Source: Hafnia alvei
Lineage (GTDB): Bacteria > Pseudomonadota > Gammaproteobacteria > Enterobacterales > Enterobacteriaceae
DNA: 64,000 nt
Direction of reading: 5' to 3'
NCBI RefSeq assembly: GCF_900095695.1
Contig: NZ_FMIQ01000067.1
Span: forward strand, 25,314-89,313
This document shows, piece by piece, positions 1-8,812 of this stretch. Numbering within the stretch: the stretch's first letter is position 1; every line of letters begins with the position of its first letter. Both the position numbers and the translations under genes were made by a program. The notes under the pieces are model-generated. The model saw nothing but the letters and a program-made list of their open reading frames with translations, was not told the origin of the DNA and did not search any database.

Positions 1-22
1 AGAAAGAGATCTGGGAAAAGTT

Positions 23-1372
23 ATGTTGCAGCAAAGTATTACCCGTACATTCTGGCACTACAGTATTCCGGCCATTGCCGCACTGCTGATCAGCGGCCTG
101 TATCAAATTGTTGATGGTGCCTTTATCGGTCATGCGATGGGCGCTGAAGGCCTTTCTGCCATTAATATGGCTTGGCCACTGTCGGGCGTTTTGCTTGCGG
201 TGGGGATGATGATCGGCATGGGCAGCGGCGCGCGCTGTTCATTGGCGCAGGGCGAAGAAAAAATTGATAAGGCGCGGCGCATTTTAATGCAGGTATTCTG
301 GCTGTTGATCGCTATGGGTATCAGCGTGGGGCTGTGCATCGTTTATTTCGCCCCGATGTTTATGCGTTTGCAAGACGCATCCGGCGTTATTGAAAACTAT
401 GGTATTGATTACTTAACTATTATTGGTATTTCGGGGCCGATTGTCCTCGGCAGTATCGCTATGCCGCTGTTGGTGCGCAACTTAGGCGCGCCAAGATTAG
501 CGACTATTGCCATGCTGACGGGAGCGCTGCTGAATGTGCTGATGGATTATGTGTTCATCATTCGCTTGGGCTGGGGATTAAAAGGCGCGGCGATAGGAAC
601 GATAATCAGTGAAAGCGTGGCGGTGATTATTTGCACCGGATTTGTTTTCAGCCGCTACAACAAATTACGGCCACGACGCGAGCACATTGCTTTTAACCTG
701 CGCCTTAGTTTGGAATCTCTAACCACCGGTTTTTCCAGCATGCTGATGTATCTTTATCTCAGCGTGGTGGTGATGATGCATAACCTGCTTTTCATGAAGC
801 ACGGTGGGCCAATAGAAGTGGCCGCCTATGGGATTGCCAGTTACCTGATTGGTTTCTATTACCTGCTCGCCGAAGGTGTGTGCGGGGGAATGCAGCCGCT
901 GGTGAGTTATTATTACGGCGCACGCCAGCCGGATAAGGTTCGTCAGGTCTTAAAATTAGGTTTGATGACCGCAGTCGGCGGCGGCATTGCGTTAGCGGTC
1001 GCGATACTGATTCTCCCATCGCTGTTTACCAGCATCTTTATTTCCGGTGACAGCGCGCTGCACGTGGCAACCATTCACGGCCTGCGTCTGCATCTGTTTG
1101 TGATGTACTTAGATGGCTTTATCGTGCTCGCCGCAACGTTCTTCCAAGCATTAGGCCATGCCCGCTACGCAACGTTTATCACGCTGAGCAACATGCTGAT
1201 CTTGTTTCCATTCCTCGGTTTTTTCCCATGGATATTCGGTCTGGACGGCGTGTGGTTGGCGATGCCTTTATCGAACATCTGCTTATCGATAGTGGTGGTG
1301 TTAATGCTTAAACGACAGCTGCGCCGTCTTGGGATCCGTTTGACGCCTAAAAAAGAATCCCTAGCTAACTGA
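23..1372 (+). CDS. MATE family multidrug efflux transporter
   Basis: This 449-residue protein is almost entirely hydrophobic, with about twelve predicted membrane segments in two related halves, as expected for an inner-membrane MATE exporter that extrudes cationic drugs in exchange for Na+ or H+. The N-terminal stretch with SGLYQIVDGAFIGHAMG and the later NLGAPR..LNVLMDYVFI region are typical of the family. The start is the ATG preceded by GGGAAAAG. The gene ends just before a clear terminator, so it is probably the last or only gene of its unit. The substrate cannot be read from the sequence; MepA/DinF-like subgroups are both possible. Confidence 0.85.
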   Translation: MLQQSITRTFWHYSIPAIAALLISGLYQIVDGAFIGHAMGAEGLSAINMAWPLSGVLLAVGMMIGMGSGARCSLAQGEEKIDKARRILMQVFWLLIAMGISVGLCIVYFAPMFMRLQDASGVIENYGIDYLTIIGISGPIVLGSIAMPLLVRNLGAPRLATIAMLTGALLNVLMDYVFIIRLGWGLKGAAIGTIISESVAVIICTGFVFSRYNKLRPRREHIAFNLRLSLESLTTGFSSMLMYLYLSVVVMMHNLLFMKHGGPIEVAAYGIASYLIGFYYLLAEGVCGGMQPLVSYYYGARQPDKVRQVLKLGLMTAVGGGIALAVAILILPSLFTSIFISGDSALHVATIHGLRLHLFVMYLDGFIVLAATFFQALGHARYATFITLSNMLILFPFLGFFPWIFGLDGVWLAMPLSNICLSIVVVLMLKRQLRRLGIRLTPKKESLAN

Positions 1373-1384
1373 ATGAGTGAGTGA

Positions 1385-1416
1385 AATCCAGCCAAGAAAT
1401 ATGGCTGGATTTTTTT
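1385..1416 (+). terminator. Rho-independent terminator after the MATE gene
   Basis: A perfect 10-bp stem AATCCAGCCA/TGGCTGGATT with a 7-nt loop is followed by a run of T. It lies 12 bases after the MATE stop codon. Confidence 0.9.
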
Positions 1417-1529
1417 ATCCACGGCGTTGAGACACAAGGCCAAAAAAGCATTTTCCGCGAGTTCCCACACAGCAATCAGCAATAGGCGAGCGTAAGGTAT
1501 ACGAACTCATGTGCTGAAAAGGGAATATC

Positions 1530-3137
1530 ATGAAAAAATTGTCGCCATTATGGCTGGTCAGCCTGATAAGCGTGGCACCGTTACATGCTGCTCAAATCCC
1601 CGCAGGGACGTCGCTCGATCCCCAACAAATTTTCCGTTACAACAACCATGCTGAACCCGCCACGCTCGACCCACAAAAAATTGAAGAAAATACCGCCGCG
1701 CAGATAGCTCTCGACCTGTTTGAAGGGCTGGTGTGGTTGGATGGTGATGGCAAGGTGCAACCCGCGCAGGCCGAAAGCTGGAAAGTGAGCGCAGACGGCA
1801 GGCAGATCGACTTTACGTTGCGAAAAAATCTCCGTTGGTCAGATGGTTCGGCATTGACCGCCGATGATTTTGTCTTTGCGTGGCAGCGTGCGGTTGATCC
1901 CGCTACTGCGAGCCCATTTGCTAATTATTTTGCCGCTGGACACGTGGTTAATGCGGCTCAAATTGTGAGTGGGAAAATGAAACCGCAGGCGCTGGGCGTT
2001 CAAGCGCTGGATGCGCGCACCCTACGCGTACAGCTAGAACAACCAACGCCGTGGTTTATTTCAATGTTAGCGTGGCCCACAACGTTTCCGGTTCCACATG
2101 CGGTGGTGGCGCAATGGGGAGAGCGTTGGACTCAGCCTGAACACATCGTGTCTAACGGCGCCTTTGTATTGGCTAAACGTATAGTGAATGAAAAAATTGT
2201 CGCCAAACAAAATCCTCAATATTGGAATCGTTCAGAAACGGTATTAAAGCAGGTTGAGTATTTAGTGGTCGACAACGCGATTTCTGGTTATAACCGCTAT
2301 CGTGCCGGTGATTTAGATTTAACCTGGGTACCCGCCGATCAGATTAAAGATATTCAGCAAAAGATGCCGGATGAATTGCATATTATTCCGCGGTTAAACA
2401 CCGAATATTATAATTTTAATACCACGCGACCGCCGTTTGATGACGTTCGCGTGCGGCGTGCTTTATATCTCACGGTGGATCGCGATCTGATCGCTCATAA
2501 AGTATTAGGACTACGTGAGCCTGCCAGCACGCTAACCCCGCCTCAGGTCGCTGATTTTAAATCTCCGGTACTTGATGAATTAAATGCACCATTAGCTCAG
2601 CGAGTTGTTTTAGCCAAAGGGTTGCTGCATCAAGCGGGCTACGACGAACAGCATCCGTTAAAATTTGAGCTGTTTTACAACAAATATGACCTGCACGAAA
2701 AAACTGCGATAGCACTTTCGTCACAATGGAAGAAGCTGCTGGGTGCGCAGGTAACGTTACGCAATATGGAATGGAAGACCTATTTAGACGCGCGTCGGGC
2801 AGGGGACTTTATGTTGTCACGGCAGTCTTGGGATGCGACCTACAATGAGCCTTCCACATTTTTAAATACGCTACAGTCAGTGAGTGTGGAAAACGTTGGG
2901 CATTGGAAAGATGCTGAATATGACCGGCTATTGAAGCAGGCAGAGAGCGTGTCCGATCCCGTGATGCGCAATGTTTTATATTCACAGGCTGAGGTGAGGA
3001 TCAATCAGCAGGCCCCCATTATTCCAATCTACTATCAACCGCTGATTAAACTATTGAAGCCTTACGTCGGTGGGTTCCCTACACATAACCCACAGGATTA
3101 TGTATATAGCAAAGAGCTGTATATTATTGCGCATTAA
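1530..3137 (+). CDS. OppA/MppA-like periplasmic peptide-binding protein
   Basis: This 535-residue protein belongs to the SBP_bac_5 family (extracellular solute-binding protein family 5) and resembles OppA/MppA. It starts with a Sec signal peptide whose likely cleavage is after LHA (about residue 20). It carries the family hallmarks PATLDPQKIEENTA near the mature N-terminus, LRWSDGSALTADDFVFAWQRA, and a C-terminal QAPIIPIYYQP. It should bind peptides in the periplasm and deliver them to an ABC permease. No permease or ATPase gene is adjacent, so it is an orphan binding protein that presumably docks with an Opp- or Dpp-type transporter encoded elsewhere. The ligand is unknown. Confidence 0.85.
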   Translation: MKKLSPLWLVSLISVAPLHAAQIPAGTSLDPQQIFRYNNHAEPATLDPQKIEENTAAQIALDLFEGLVWLDGDGKVQPAQAESWKVSADGRQIDFTLRKNLRWSDGSALTADDFVFAWQRAVDPATASPFANYFAAGHVVNAAQIVSGKMKPQALGVQALDARTLRVQLEQPTPWFISMLAWPTTFPVPHAVVAQWGERWTQPEHIVSNGAFVLAKRIVNEKIVAKQNPQYWNRSETVLKQVEYLVVDNAISGYNRYRAGDLDLTWVPADQIKDIQQKMPDELHIIPRLNTEYYNFNTTRPPFDDVRVRRALYLTVDRDLIAHKVLGLREPASTLTPPQVADFKSPVLDELNAPLAQRVVLAKGLLHQAGYDEQHPLKFELFYNKYDLHEKTAIALSSQWKKLLGAQVTLRNMEWKTYLDARRAGDFMLSRQSWDATYNEPSTFLNTLQSVSVENVGHWKDAEYDRLLKQAESVSDPVMRNVLYSQAEVRINQQAPIIPIYYQPLIKLLKPYVGGFPTHNPQDYVYSKELYIIAH

Positions 3138-3207
3138 GATGAGCTATTCATGCCTCAGACGTGGGGAATATGTATACGTTGGGGCATGAGTAAATATCTG
3201 TTAGCTT

Positions 3208-3366
3208 TTATTCCATCACACTGAGAGTGACGTCGCAAACAAAATACGTAACGGTAAAAATGCTCAGAATGGCCCATATATTAGCTTCTCCCAACATACT
3301 GGCCAGCAGTGCCAGAGATAGGCTAAAACCAAACATAATGACCCACGTGATAATTTTATTAGGCAT
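3208..3366 (-). CDS. small hydrophobic membrane protein, 52 residues
   Basis: Reading the minus strand gives a 52-codon frame starting MPNKIITWVIMFGF and ending CDVTLSVME. It starts at an ATG preceded by a TAGGA-type ribosome-binding site about 6-10 bases upstream. Two hydrophobic stretches (residues about 5-22 and 30-45) are separated by GEAN, so a small two-helix inner-membrane protein is likely. I do not recognise the family. It stands alone, convergent with the binding-protein gene. Support is the ribosome-binding site and the coherent membrane-protein composition; a chance frame is not excluded. Confidence 0.5.
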   Translation of the reverse strand: MPNKIITWVIMFGFSLSLALLASMLGEANIWAILSIFTVTYFVCDVTLSVME

Positions 3367-3614
3367 GATATTCCTACCTTGATTCACGATGCATTCATTT
3401 AGTTGTTATTCACTGAATAACAGTATGAACCGCAGGTGGAATAATGCCAGTTTATAAAAGTTAGCTTATATTGGGTAATGTCAGTAAGTTTAAATAAATG
3501 TATTTTCTTGCGGTATTAATATCAGGCTATATAAAAGAAATTCATTTGCGGAGAGGAGAGTTAAGCCTCCCTCAATGAAATAGGGAGGCTTAAGGATAGA
3601 GTTAACCAGAATGC

Positions 3615-5933
3615 TTAAAGTAACTCAAATTCCCCTTTATTCACACGCTGTGAATCGAGGCCGATGAACACGTTAAATTTGCCCGGCTCTGACACATATT
3701 TCATCGACGCATTCCAAAACTTCAGCTGTTCGGCATCAATTTTGAAGCTGATGGTTTTCTGTTCGCCAGATTTTAGCGTTACTTTTTCAAAGCCTTTTAG
3801 CTCTTTAACAGGGCGACTCATCGATGCTGTTTTATCTTGTAGATAGAGCTGAACCACGGTGGCACCGTCACGTTTGCCGGTGTTTTTTACCGTTACGCTG
3901 GCGGTTAAGCTGCCGTCACGCTTCATCACCGGGCTCGACATTTTCACATCGGACACGCTGAAAGTGGTGTAGCTCAGACCATAACCAAACGGATAAAGCG
4001 GGCCGTTGGCGGCATCATAATAATGAGAGGTATATTTCTCTGGTTTCTCAGGATTATACGGGCGGCCCGTATTTAAGTGGCTGTAGTAAATCGGGATCTG
4101 ACCAACCGAGCGTGGGAAGGACATGGGCAGTTTGCCCGATGGGTTGTAGTCACCAAACAGCACGTCAGCGATGGCGTTACCGCCTTCGGTGCCTGAGAAC
4201 CAACTTTCTAAAATGGCATCGGCCTGCTGATCTTCTTTCTCAAGCGCCAGTGGGCGGCCATTCATCAGCACCAGTACCAAAGGTTTGCCCGTTTGCTTCA
4301 GTGCGGCGATCAGATCGCGTTGGCTTGGCGGAATGGTGATATCGCTGCGGCTCGATGCTTCGTGCGCCATACCTTGAGCTTCACCCACGACGGCGACGAT
4401 AACATCTGATTGTTTAGCGGTAGCTACCGCCTCATCAATCATAGCCTGCGGCGATCGGGTATCAACGCTCACCGCTTTTTCATACAGATTCAGAAAATCA
4501 GTGATCCCCGGATCGTTCGATACGTTGGCACCTTTGGCATATAAAACCTGTGCGTTGCTGCCCACCGCATTGCGCAGACCTTGTAAAACGGTTATCGACT
4601 GATCAATCACTCCCGCTGCAGACCAACTGCCCATCACATCACGCTTGCTGTCGGCCAGAGGGCCAATCAGTGCAATAGTGCCTGATTTTTTCAACGGTAG
4701 GGTATCCAGACGGTTTTTCAGCAGCACCATGCTTTCACGTGCCACGCTGCGTGCTTCTGGACGATGCAAACGGCTTTCCGCGTTGGTATCGACCGGATCT
4801 GAACCGACAGGCCCTAAGTGGCTGTAAGCATCGTTAAATAGACCCATATCATATTTCACATTCAGAACATGACGCGCGGCGTCGTCGACTTCTTTTTCGC
4901 TCACGCGTCCGCTTTTGACCAAGCCGGGTAGGTATTTGCTGTAATACTCATCGCTCATGCTCATGTCGATGCCGGATTTCACCGCCACGCGCACGGCATC
5001 CTCAGGATCGCTAGCAACGCCGTGCTTAATCAGTTCTTTGATCGCGCCGTGATCGCTGATGGTGATGCCTTTAAAATTCCATTCATCGCGCAGCACGCCT
5101 TTTAATAGCCAACTGTTGGACGTTGCCGGTGTGCCGTTAATCGAATTGAGTGACACCATAACGCCGCCGCTGCCTGCGTCTAGCGCGGCTTTGTACGGTG
5201 GCATGTAGTCTTGGAACAAACGCTGCGGGCTCATGTCCACGCTGTTGTAATCGCGTCCGCCTTCCACTGCGCCATACGCGGCGAAGTGTTTCACGCTGGT
5301 CATGACCGAATGACGATCTGCTGGGCTGTTACCCTGCATGGCTTCAACCATTAAACGGCCCATTTCAGAGGTCAGATAGGTGTCTTCACCGAAGCCCTCT
5401 GATGTGCGCCCCCAGCGCGGATCGCGGGTGATATCGACCATCGGTGCCCACGTCATGTTTAGCCCATCTTCGCTGGCTTCATAGGCTGAAATACGGCCAA
5501 CGGTGGTGACTGCATCGCGATCCCAACTCGATGCTAAACCGAGGCTGATAGGGAAAACGGTACGCTGGCCGTGAACTACGTCATAGGCGAAGAACAGAGG
5601 GATTTTCAGGCGGCTGAGCTGCATGGCCTGATCCTGCATTTTACGAATATCTTGGCGAGTTACGGTGTTAAAAATAGCCCCGACCTGACCCTGTTTGATC
5701 ATCTCGCGAATGGCTTCTTTAGGATTGTCTGGCCCCACGCTGATAAGACGCATTTGGCCTATTTTTTCATCCAGCGTCATTTTGCTTAGCAGATCGGTTA
5801 CGAAAGCATCACGCGCCTGTGTGGATTGCGATTTCACCATTGGGTGAACGGGTTGGGTTGTCTCTGCGTGAACAGGAGACAGAGTAGTTGCAATCAGTCC
5901 TGCGACCAGACTGAGCGAGCAAAGCCATTTCAT
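3615..5933 (-). CDS. bglX: periplasmic beta-glucosidase BglX (GH3)
   Basis: The product, 772 residues from the chosen start, is a periplasmic glycoside hydrolase family 3 beta-glucosidase that removes glucose from the non-reducing end of beta-glucosides. I use the ATG of MKWLCSLSLVAGL, which gives a clean signal peptide ending PVHA at about residue 23; an upstream ATG would add 17 charged residues in front of it. The N-terminal TIM barrel carries KHFAAYG (about 215-221) and the nucleophile motif ISDHG (Asp294). The alpha/beta sandwich and a C-terminal fibronectin-III-like domain follow. Length matches E. coli BglX (765). It lies downstream of, and in the same direction as, the LacI-type regulator gene. 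Confidence 0.95.
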   Translation of the reverse strand: MKWLCSLSLVAGLIATTLSPVHAETTQPVHPMVKSQSTQARDAFVTDLLSKMTLDEKIGQMRLISVGPDNPKEAIREMIKQGQVGAIFNTVTRQDIRKMQDQAMQLSRLKIPLFFAYDVVHGQRTVFPISLGLASSWDRDAVTTVGRISAYEASEDGLNMTWAPMVDITRDPRWGRTSEGFGEDTYLTSEMGRLMVEAMQGNSPADRHSVMTSVKHFAAYGAVEGGRDYNSVDMSPQRLFQDYMPPYKAALDAGSGGVMVSLNSINGTPATSNSWLLKGVLRDEWNFKGITISDHGAIKELIKHGVASDPEDAVRVAVKSGIDMSMSDEYYSKYLPGLVKSGRVSEKEVDDAARHVLNVKYDMGLFNDAYSHLGPVGSDPVDTNAESRLHRPEARSVARESMVLLKNRLDTLPLKKSGTIALIGPLADSKRDVMGSWSAAGVIDQSITVLQGLRNAVGSNAQVLYAKGANVSNDPGITDFLNLYEKAVSVDTRSPQAMIDEAVATAKQSDVIVAVVGEAQGMAHEASSRSDITIPPSQRDLIAALKQTGKPLVLVLMNGRPLALEKEDQQADAILESWFSGTEGGNAIADVLFGDYNPSGKLPMSFPRSVGQIPIYYSHLNTGRPYNPEKPEKYTSHYYDAANGPLYPFGYGLSYTTFSVSDVKMSSPVMKRDGSLTASVTVKNTGKRDGATVVQLYLQDKTASMSRPVKELKGFEKVTLKSGEQKTISFKIDAEQLKFWNASMKYVSEPGKFNVFIGLDSQRVNKGEFELL

Positions 5934-6073
5934 CGCGGAATTTTCTCTCGTATTGGCTGCTAAGCAGCGGATGGAAGTGAGCACAGTTTGCCACAGGCTT
6001 TATTAGCATACCCTTCATATTTAAGGGGATGCCTAAAATAATAGTGAATAAACTCAAGGCAGAACGGGGCGCT

Positions 6074-7144
6074 TTAACCATAAACCCCGTCTTTTTGCAC
6101 CAATGCCTGATTTTGGCTAGTTCGGATGCGCCGAACCGAGTCTCGTGCCACCAGCGTTCCGTTCAATAATAAATTGCCAATCGGTGTGTTTGGCTGCATG
6201 AGCCGGCGTTGCAGCATGCGCACCGCTTCCTCTCCCAGCTCGTCTCTAGGTACGTGAACCGAAGTGAGTGGAATATCGTGGATAGCAGCCAGATTGAATC
6301 CGTCCATGCTCATCACAGAAATATCCTGAGGTACGCGCAATCCTGCTTTTAATAGGGCATTGACGGCGCCGACCGCCATATAGTCTCCTCCGGCGAGGAT
6401 GGCGGTTGGACGATGTTCGGCAGGACAATGCTCAAGAAACTGAGCAACGGCGAGTTCTGCATCTGCGGCACCAAAACTTGGCGCGGTGAGTAGGGCATCG
6501 TCGCTATTAAACGGAAGATTATGTGCTTGATAGGCTTCACGAATACCGGCTAAGCGCAGCTCCATGGTATAGCGGCGCAGGCAAAGCAAATGCAAAATAT
6601 GTCGATGGCCTTGCTCAAAGAGGTAGTTTGCAGAAAACTCGCCGATGGTTTGATGGTCGGGCGCAATACCGGGCAGACGCATTTTGCGATCGCGACAGTT
6701 GATAAGAATACACGGTTTGCCTAAGTCTGCGGCGAGAGAGTGAATATAGGGATCGTCAATGCCAATCAGCATGGCGGCTTCGGTAGCGGGCTCGTTCATT
6801 TTTTGCAGGAAGAGGGCGACATCACTGTCATTCTCCTCTAAACAACAATAGCGCAGTCGGACCTCGTGAGGCTCCAACGCTTGAGCAATTCCTTGGATCA
6901 CCTTGTAGTAAAAGATGTCAGACCGCACGTCAAATGCGCGCTGGGGCGCAAACACCACCAGTCCGTTAAGCAGCATTCTCCCCGTCGAGATCTCATCTAA
7001 GACCCCCTGCTGGCGCGCCGAGGCTAAAACACGCCGTTTAGCCGCTTCACTGGTATTCGATTTCCCTGATAGAACGCGCGAGACCGTGCTGATAGAAAGC
7101 CCCGTTTGGGCGGCGATTTCGCGGATTTTTAGCTTTCCGTTCAT
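6074..7144 (-). CDS. LacI family transcriptional regulator
   Basis: From the chosen ATG (MNGKLKIREIAAQTGLSIST) the product has 356 residues. The N-terminal LacI helix-turn-helix is at residues 5-24 (IREIAAQTGLSISTVSRVLSG), followed by a periplasmic-binding-protein-like effector domain ending in LLLNGTLVARDSV. An in-frame upstream extension to 7315 is rejected because it would place 57 unrelated residues before the DNA-binding domain. The gene is divergent from the MFS/GH31 pair, and a 12-bp perfect palindrome in the shared intergenic region is a good operator candidate. It probably represses uptake and hydrolysis of an oligosaccharide; bglX follows about 140 bases downstream. Confidence 0.9.
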   Translation of the reverse strand: MNGKLKIREIAAQTGLSISTVSRVLSGKSNTSEAAKRRVLASARQQGVLDEISTGRMLLNGLVVFAPQRAFDVRSDIFYYKVIQGIAQALEPHEVRLRYCCLEENDSDVALFLQKMNEPATEAAMLIGIDDPYIHSLAADLGKPCILINCRDRKMRLPGIAPDHQTIGEFSANYLFEQGHRHILHLLCLRRYTMELRLAGIREAYQAHNLPFNSDDALLTAPSFGAADAELAVAQFLEHCPAEHRPTAILAGGDYMAVGAVNALLKAGLRVPQDISVMSMDGFNLAAIHDIPLTSVHVPRDELGEEAVRMLQRRLMQPNTPIGNLLLNGTLVARDSVRRIRTSQNQALVQKDGVYG

Positions 7145-7303
7145 TTTGTGATCTCGTTCAAATTCGAAAATGACAAAATTTTCATAAGCCAATAATCGCC
7201 ATACAACGGGAGTTTTTGACCGAAAACAGTGAATTCCAAGAGTCGCATGAAAATCTTTGCAAAAAAGTGCGTATCCCCACGTTTTTAACTTCTTTACTCT
7301 CAG

Positions 7304-7315
7304 TTGGTCGACCAA
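7304..7315. promoter_or_regulatory. candidate LacI-family operator palindrome
   Basis: TTGGTCGACCAA is a perfect 12-bp palindrome in the 332-bp intergenic region between the divergent regulator and MFS genes. It has the central CG typical of LacI-family operators. The rest of the intergenic stretch is AT-rich and presumably holds both promoters; I see no other clear site. Confidence 0.6.
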
Positions 7316-7476
7316 TTACAAGCGTTATCTTGGTCACAAAAATGGATAATTAAATTAAAAATCAAATATATAGTCATAAATAGCGATATTCTTATTGGTA
7401 AGACACATTTCAAAAAGCTCTATACCAACGATGTGTTCAGCCGACGGCGTATTGCTACTGCGACCAGGGGATCACC

Positions 7477-8784
7477 ATGAGTCTTGATATGAATCAACCG
7501 GCTGTGGCTGTAAAGGAAAAACGCAAGATTAAGAATCTACGCTGGTGGATGTTAGCGCTGTTCCTGCTGGGGGTGACGGTCAACTACATCACGCGTAACT
7601 CGCTAGGGATTTTGGCACCAGAGCTGAAAACCAGCCTAGGGATGACCACCGAACAGTATTCGTGGATTGTGGGTGCCTTTCAGATTGCCTATACCGTGTT
7701 TCAACCGCTGTGCGGCTGGCTTATCGACGTGATCGGCCTGAAGATTGGATTTCTGATTTGCGCGGGGATTTGGGCGTTAATGTGTATGCTCCATGCGGGA
7801 GCCGGCAGTTGGATGCAGCTCGCGATTCTGCGCTTCTTTATGGGCGGCGCGGAAGCCGCGGCAACGCCAGCCAATGCCAAAACTATCGGTGAATGGTTCC
7901 CGAAAAAAGAGCGCCCAATTGCAGCGGGCTGGGCTGGCGTCGGGTTCTCGATTGGCGCAATGCTGGCGCCGCCGATTATCGTGGTTGCCCATGTTTCATT
8001 TGGCTGGCAGGGCGCATTTATGTTCTCTGGCGTTCTGGCCATGCTGTGGGTGGTGCTGTGGTGGCTGTTCTACCACAATCCAGAACAACACCCGAATTTA
8101 AGCAAATCTGAGCTGGAATATATCAAGCAGGACAATGAACCTGCGTCGGTTAAGTTACCGTTCCTCAAAGCATTAGCCACGGTATCTAAAAATAAACGCT
8201 TCTATGGTATCGCCATTCCAGCCTTTATGGCTGAACCGGCATGGGCCGTGCTGAGTTTTTGGGTTCCGCTCTATTTAGCTAACGAACGTGGCATGGATCT
8301 TAAACAGATTGCGATGTTTGCTTGGCTACCGTTCTTGGCAGCAGATTTAGGCAGCGTAGCCAGCGGATACCTCACGCGGATTTACGCCAAAGTCTTTGGC
8401 ACCTCTCGCGTCAACTCTATCGTAGCCAGCTCGGTAACCGGTGCGTTCCTGATGATCTCACTGGCGCTGGTGGCTATCACCAAAGACCCCTACATCACCA
8501 TTGCGTTGATTTCCGTTGGCGGCTTTGGTCATCAGGTCATTTCCTGCATGTTGAGCGCCTTGGTGGTTGAATCATTCGATAAAGGCCAAATGGCCACCGT
8601 GAACGGGATGCGTGGTTCCTTTGCGTGGATCGCCAGTTTCCTGTTCTCACTGCTGATTGGCGTGACCGCCGACAAAATCGGCTACAACCCGCTCTTTATC
8701 GCCATGGGCTTCTTTGACCTGATTGGCGCCGTATTCCTGATTGCTTTTATTGCCGAACGTCGTCAGAAGCCACGTCAGGCCTGA
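7477..8784 (+). CDS. MFS sugar-acid/glycoside transporter
   Basis: This 435-residue protein is a major facilitator with about twelve membrane helices and resembles the anion:cation symporter branch (ExuT/GudP-type). Visible hallmarks are NYITRNSLGILAPEL in helix 1, the loop GWLIDVIGLKIGF (a DRxGRK-type motif), and TPANAKTIGEWFPKKER between helices 4 and 5. It starts at an ATG behind AGGGGATCACC. The GH31 gene follows 28 bases later, so the two are probably one transcript. This suggests that the carrier imports the glycoside that the cytoplasmic GH31 enzyme hydrolyses. The substrate is unknown. Confidence 0.85.
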   Translation: MSLDMNQPAVAVKEKRKIKNLRWWMLALFLLGVTVNYITRNSLGILAPELKTSLGMTTEQYSWIVGAFQIAYTVFQPLCGWLIDVIGLKIGFLICAGIWALMCMLHAGAGSWMQLAILRFFMGGAEAAATPANAKTIGEWFPKKERPIAAGWAGVGFSIGAMLAPPIIVVAHVSFGWQGAFMFSGVLAMLWVVLWWLFYHNPEQHPNLSKSELEYIKQDNEPASVKLPFLKALATVSKNKRFYGIAIPAFMAEPAWAVLSFWVPLYLANERGMDLKQIAMFAWLPFLAADLGSVASGYLTRIYAKVFGTSRVNSIVASSVTGAFLMISLALVAITKDPYITIALISVGGFGHQVISCMLSALVVESFDKGQMATVNGMRGSFAWIASFLFSLLIGVTADKIGYNPLFIAMGFFDLIGAVFLIAFIAERRQKPRQA

Positions 8785-8812
8785 TCCTTTAAATTTTTGG
8801 AAGAGTAACACA

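Noticed and set aside
7145..7315. N-terminal extension of the LacI regulator
   Set aside because: The helix-turn-helix begins directly after the ATG at 7144. The extension is unrelated and would run through the operator palindrome.
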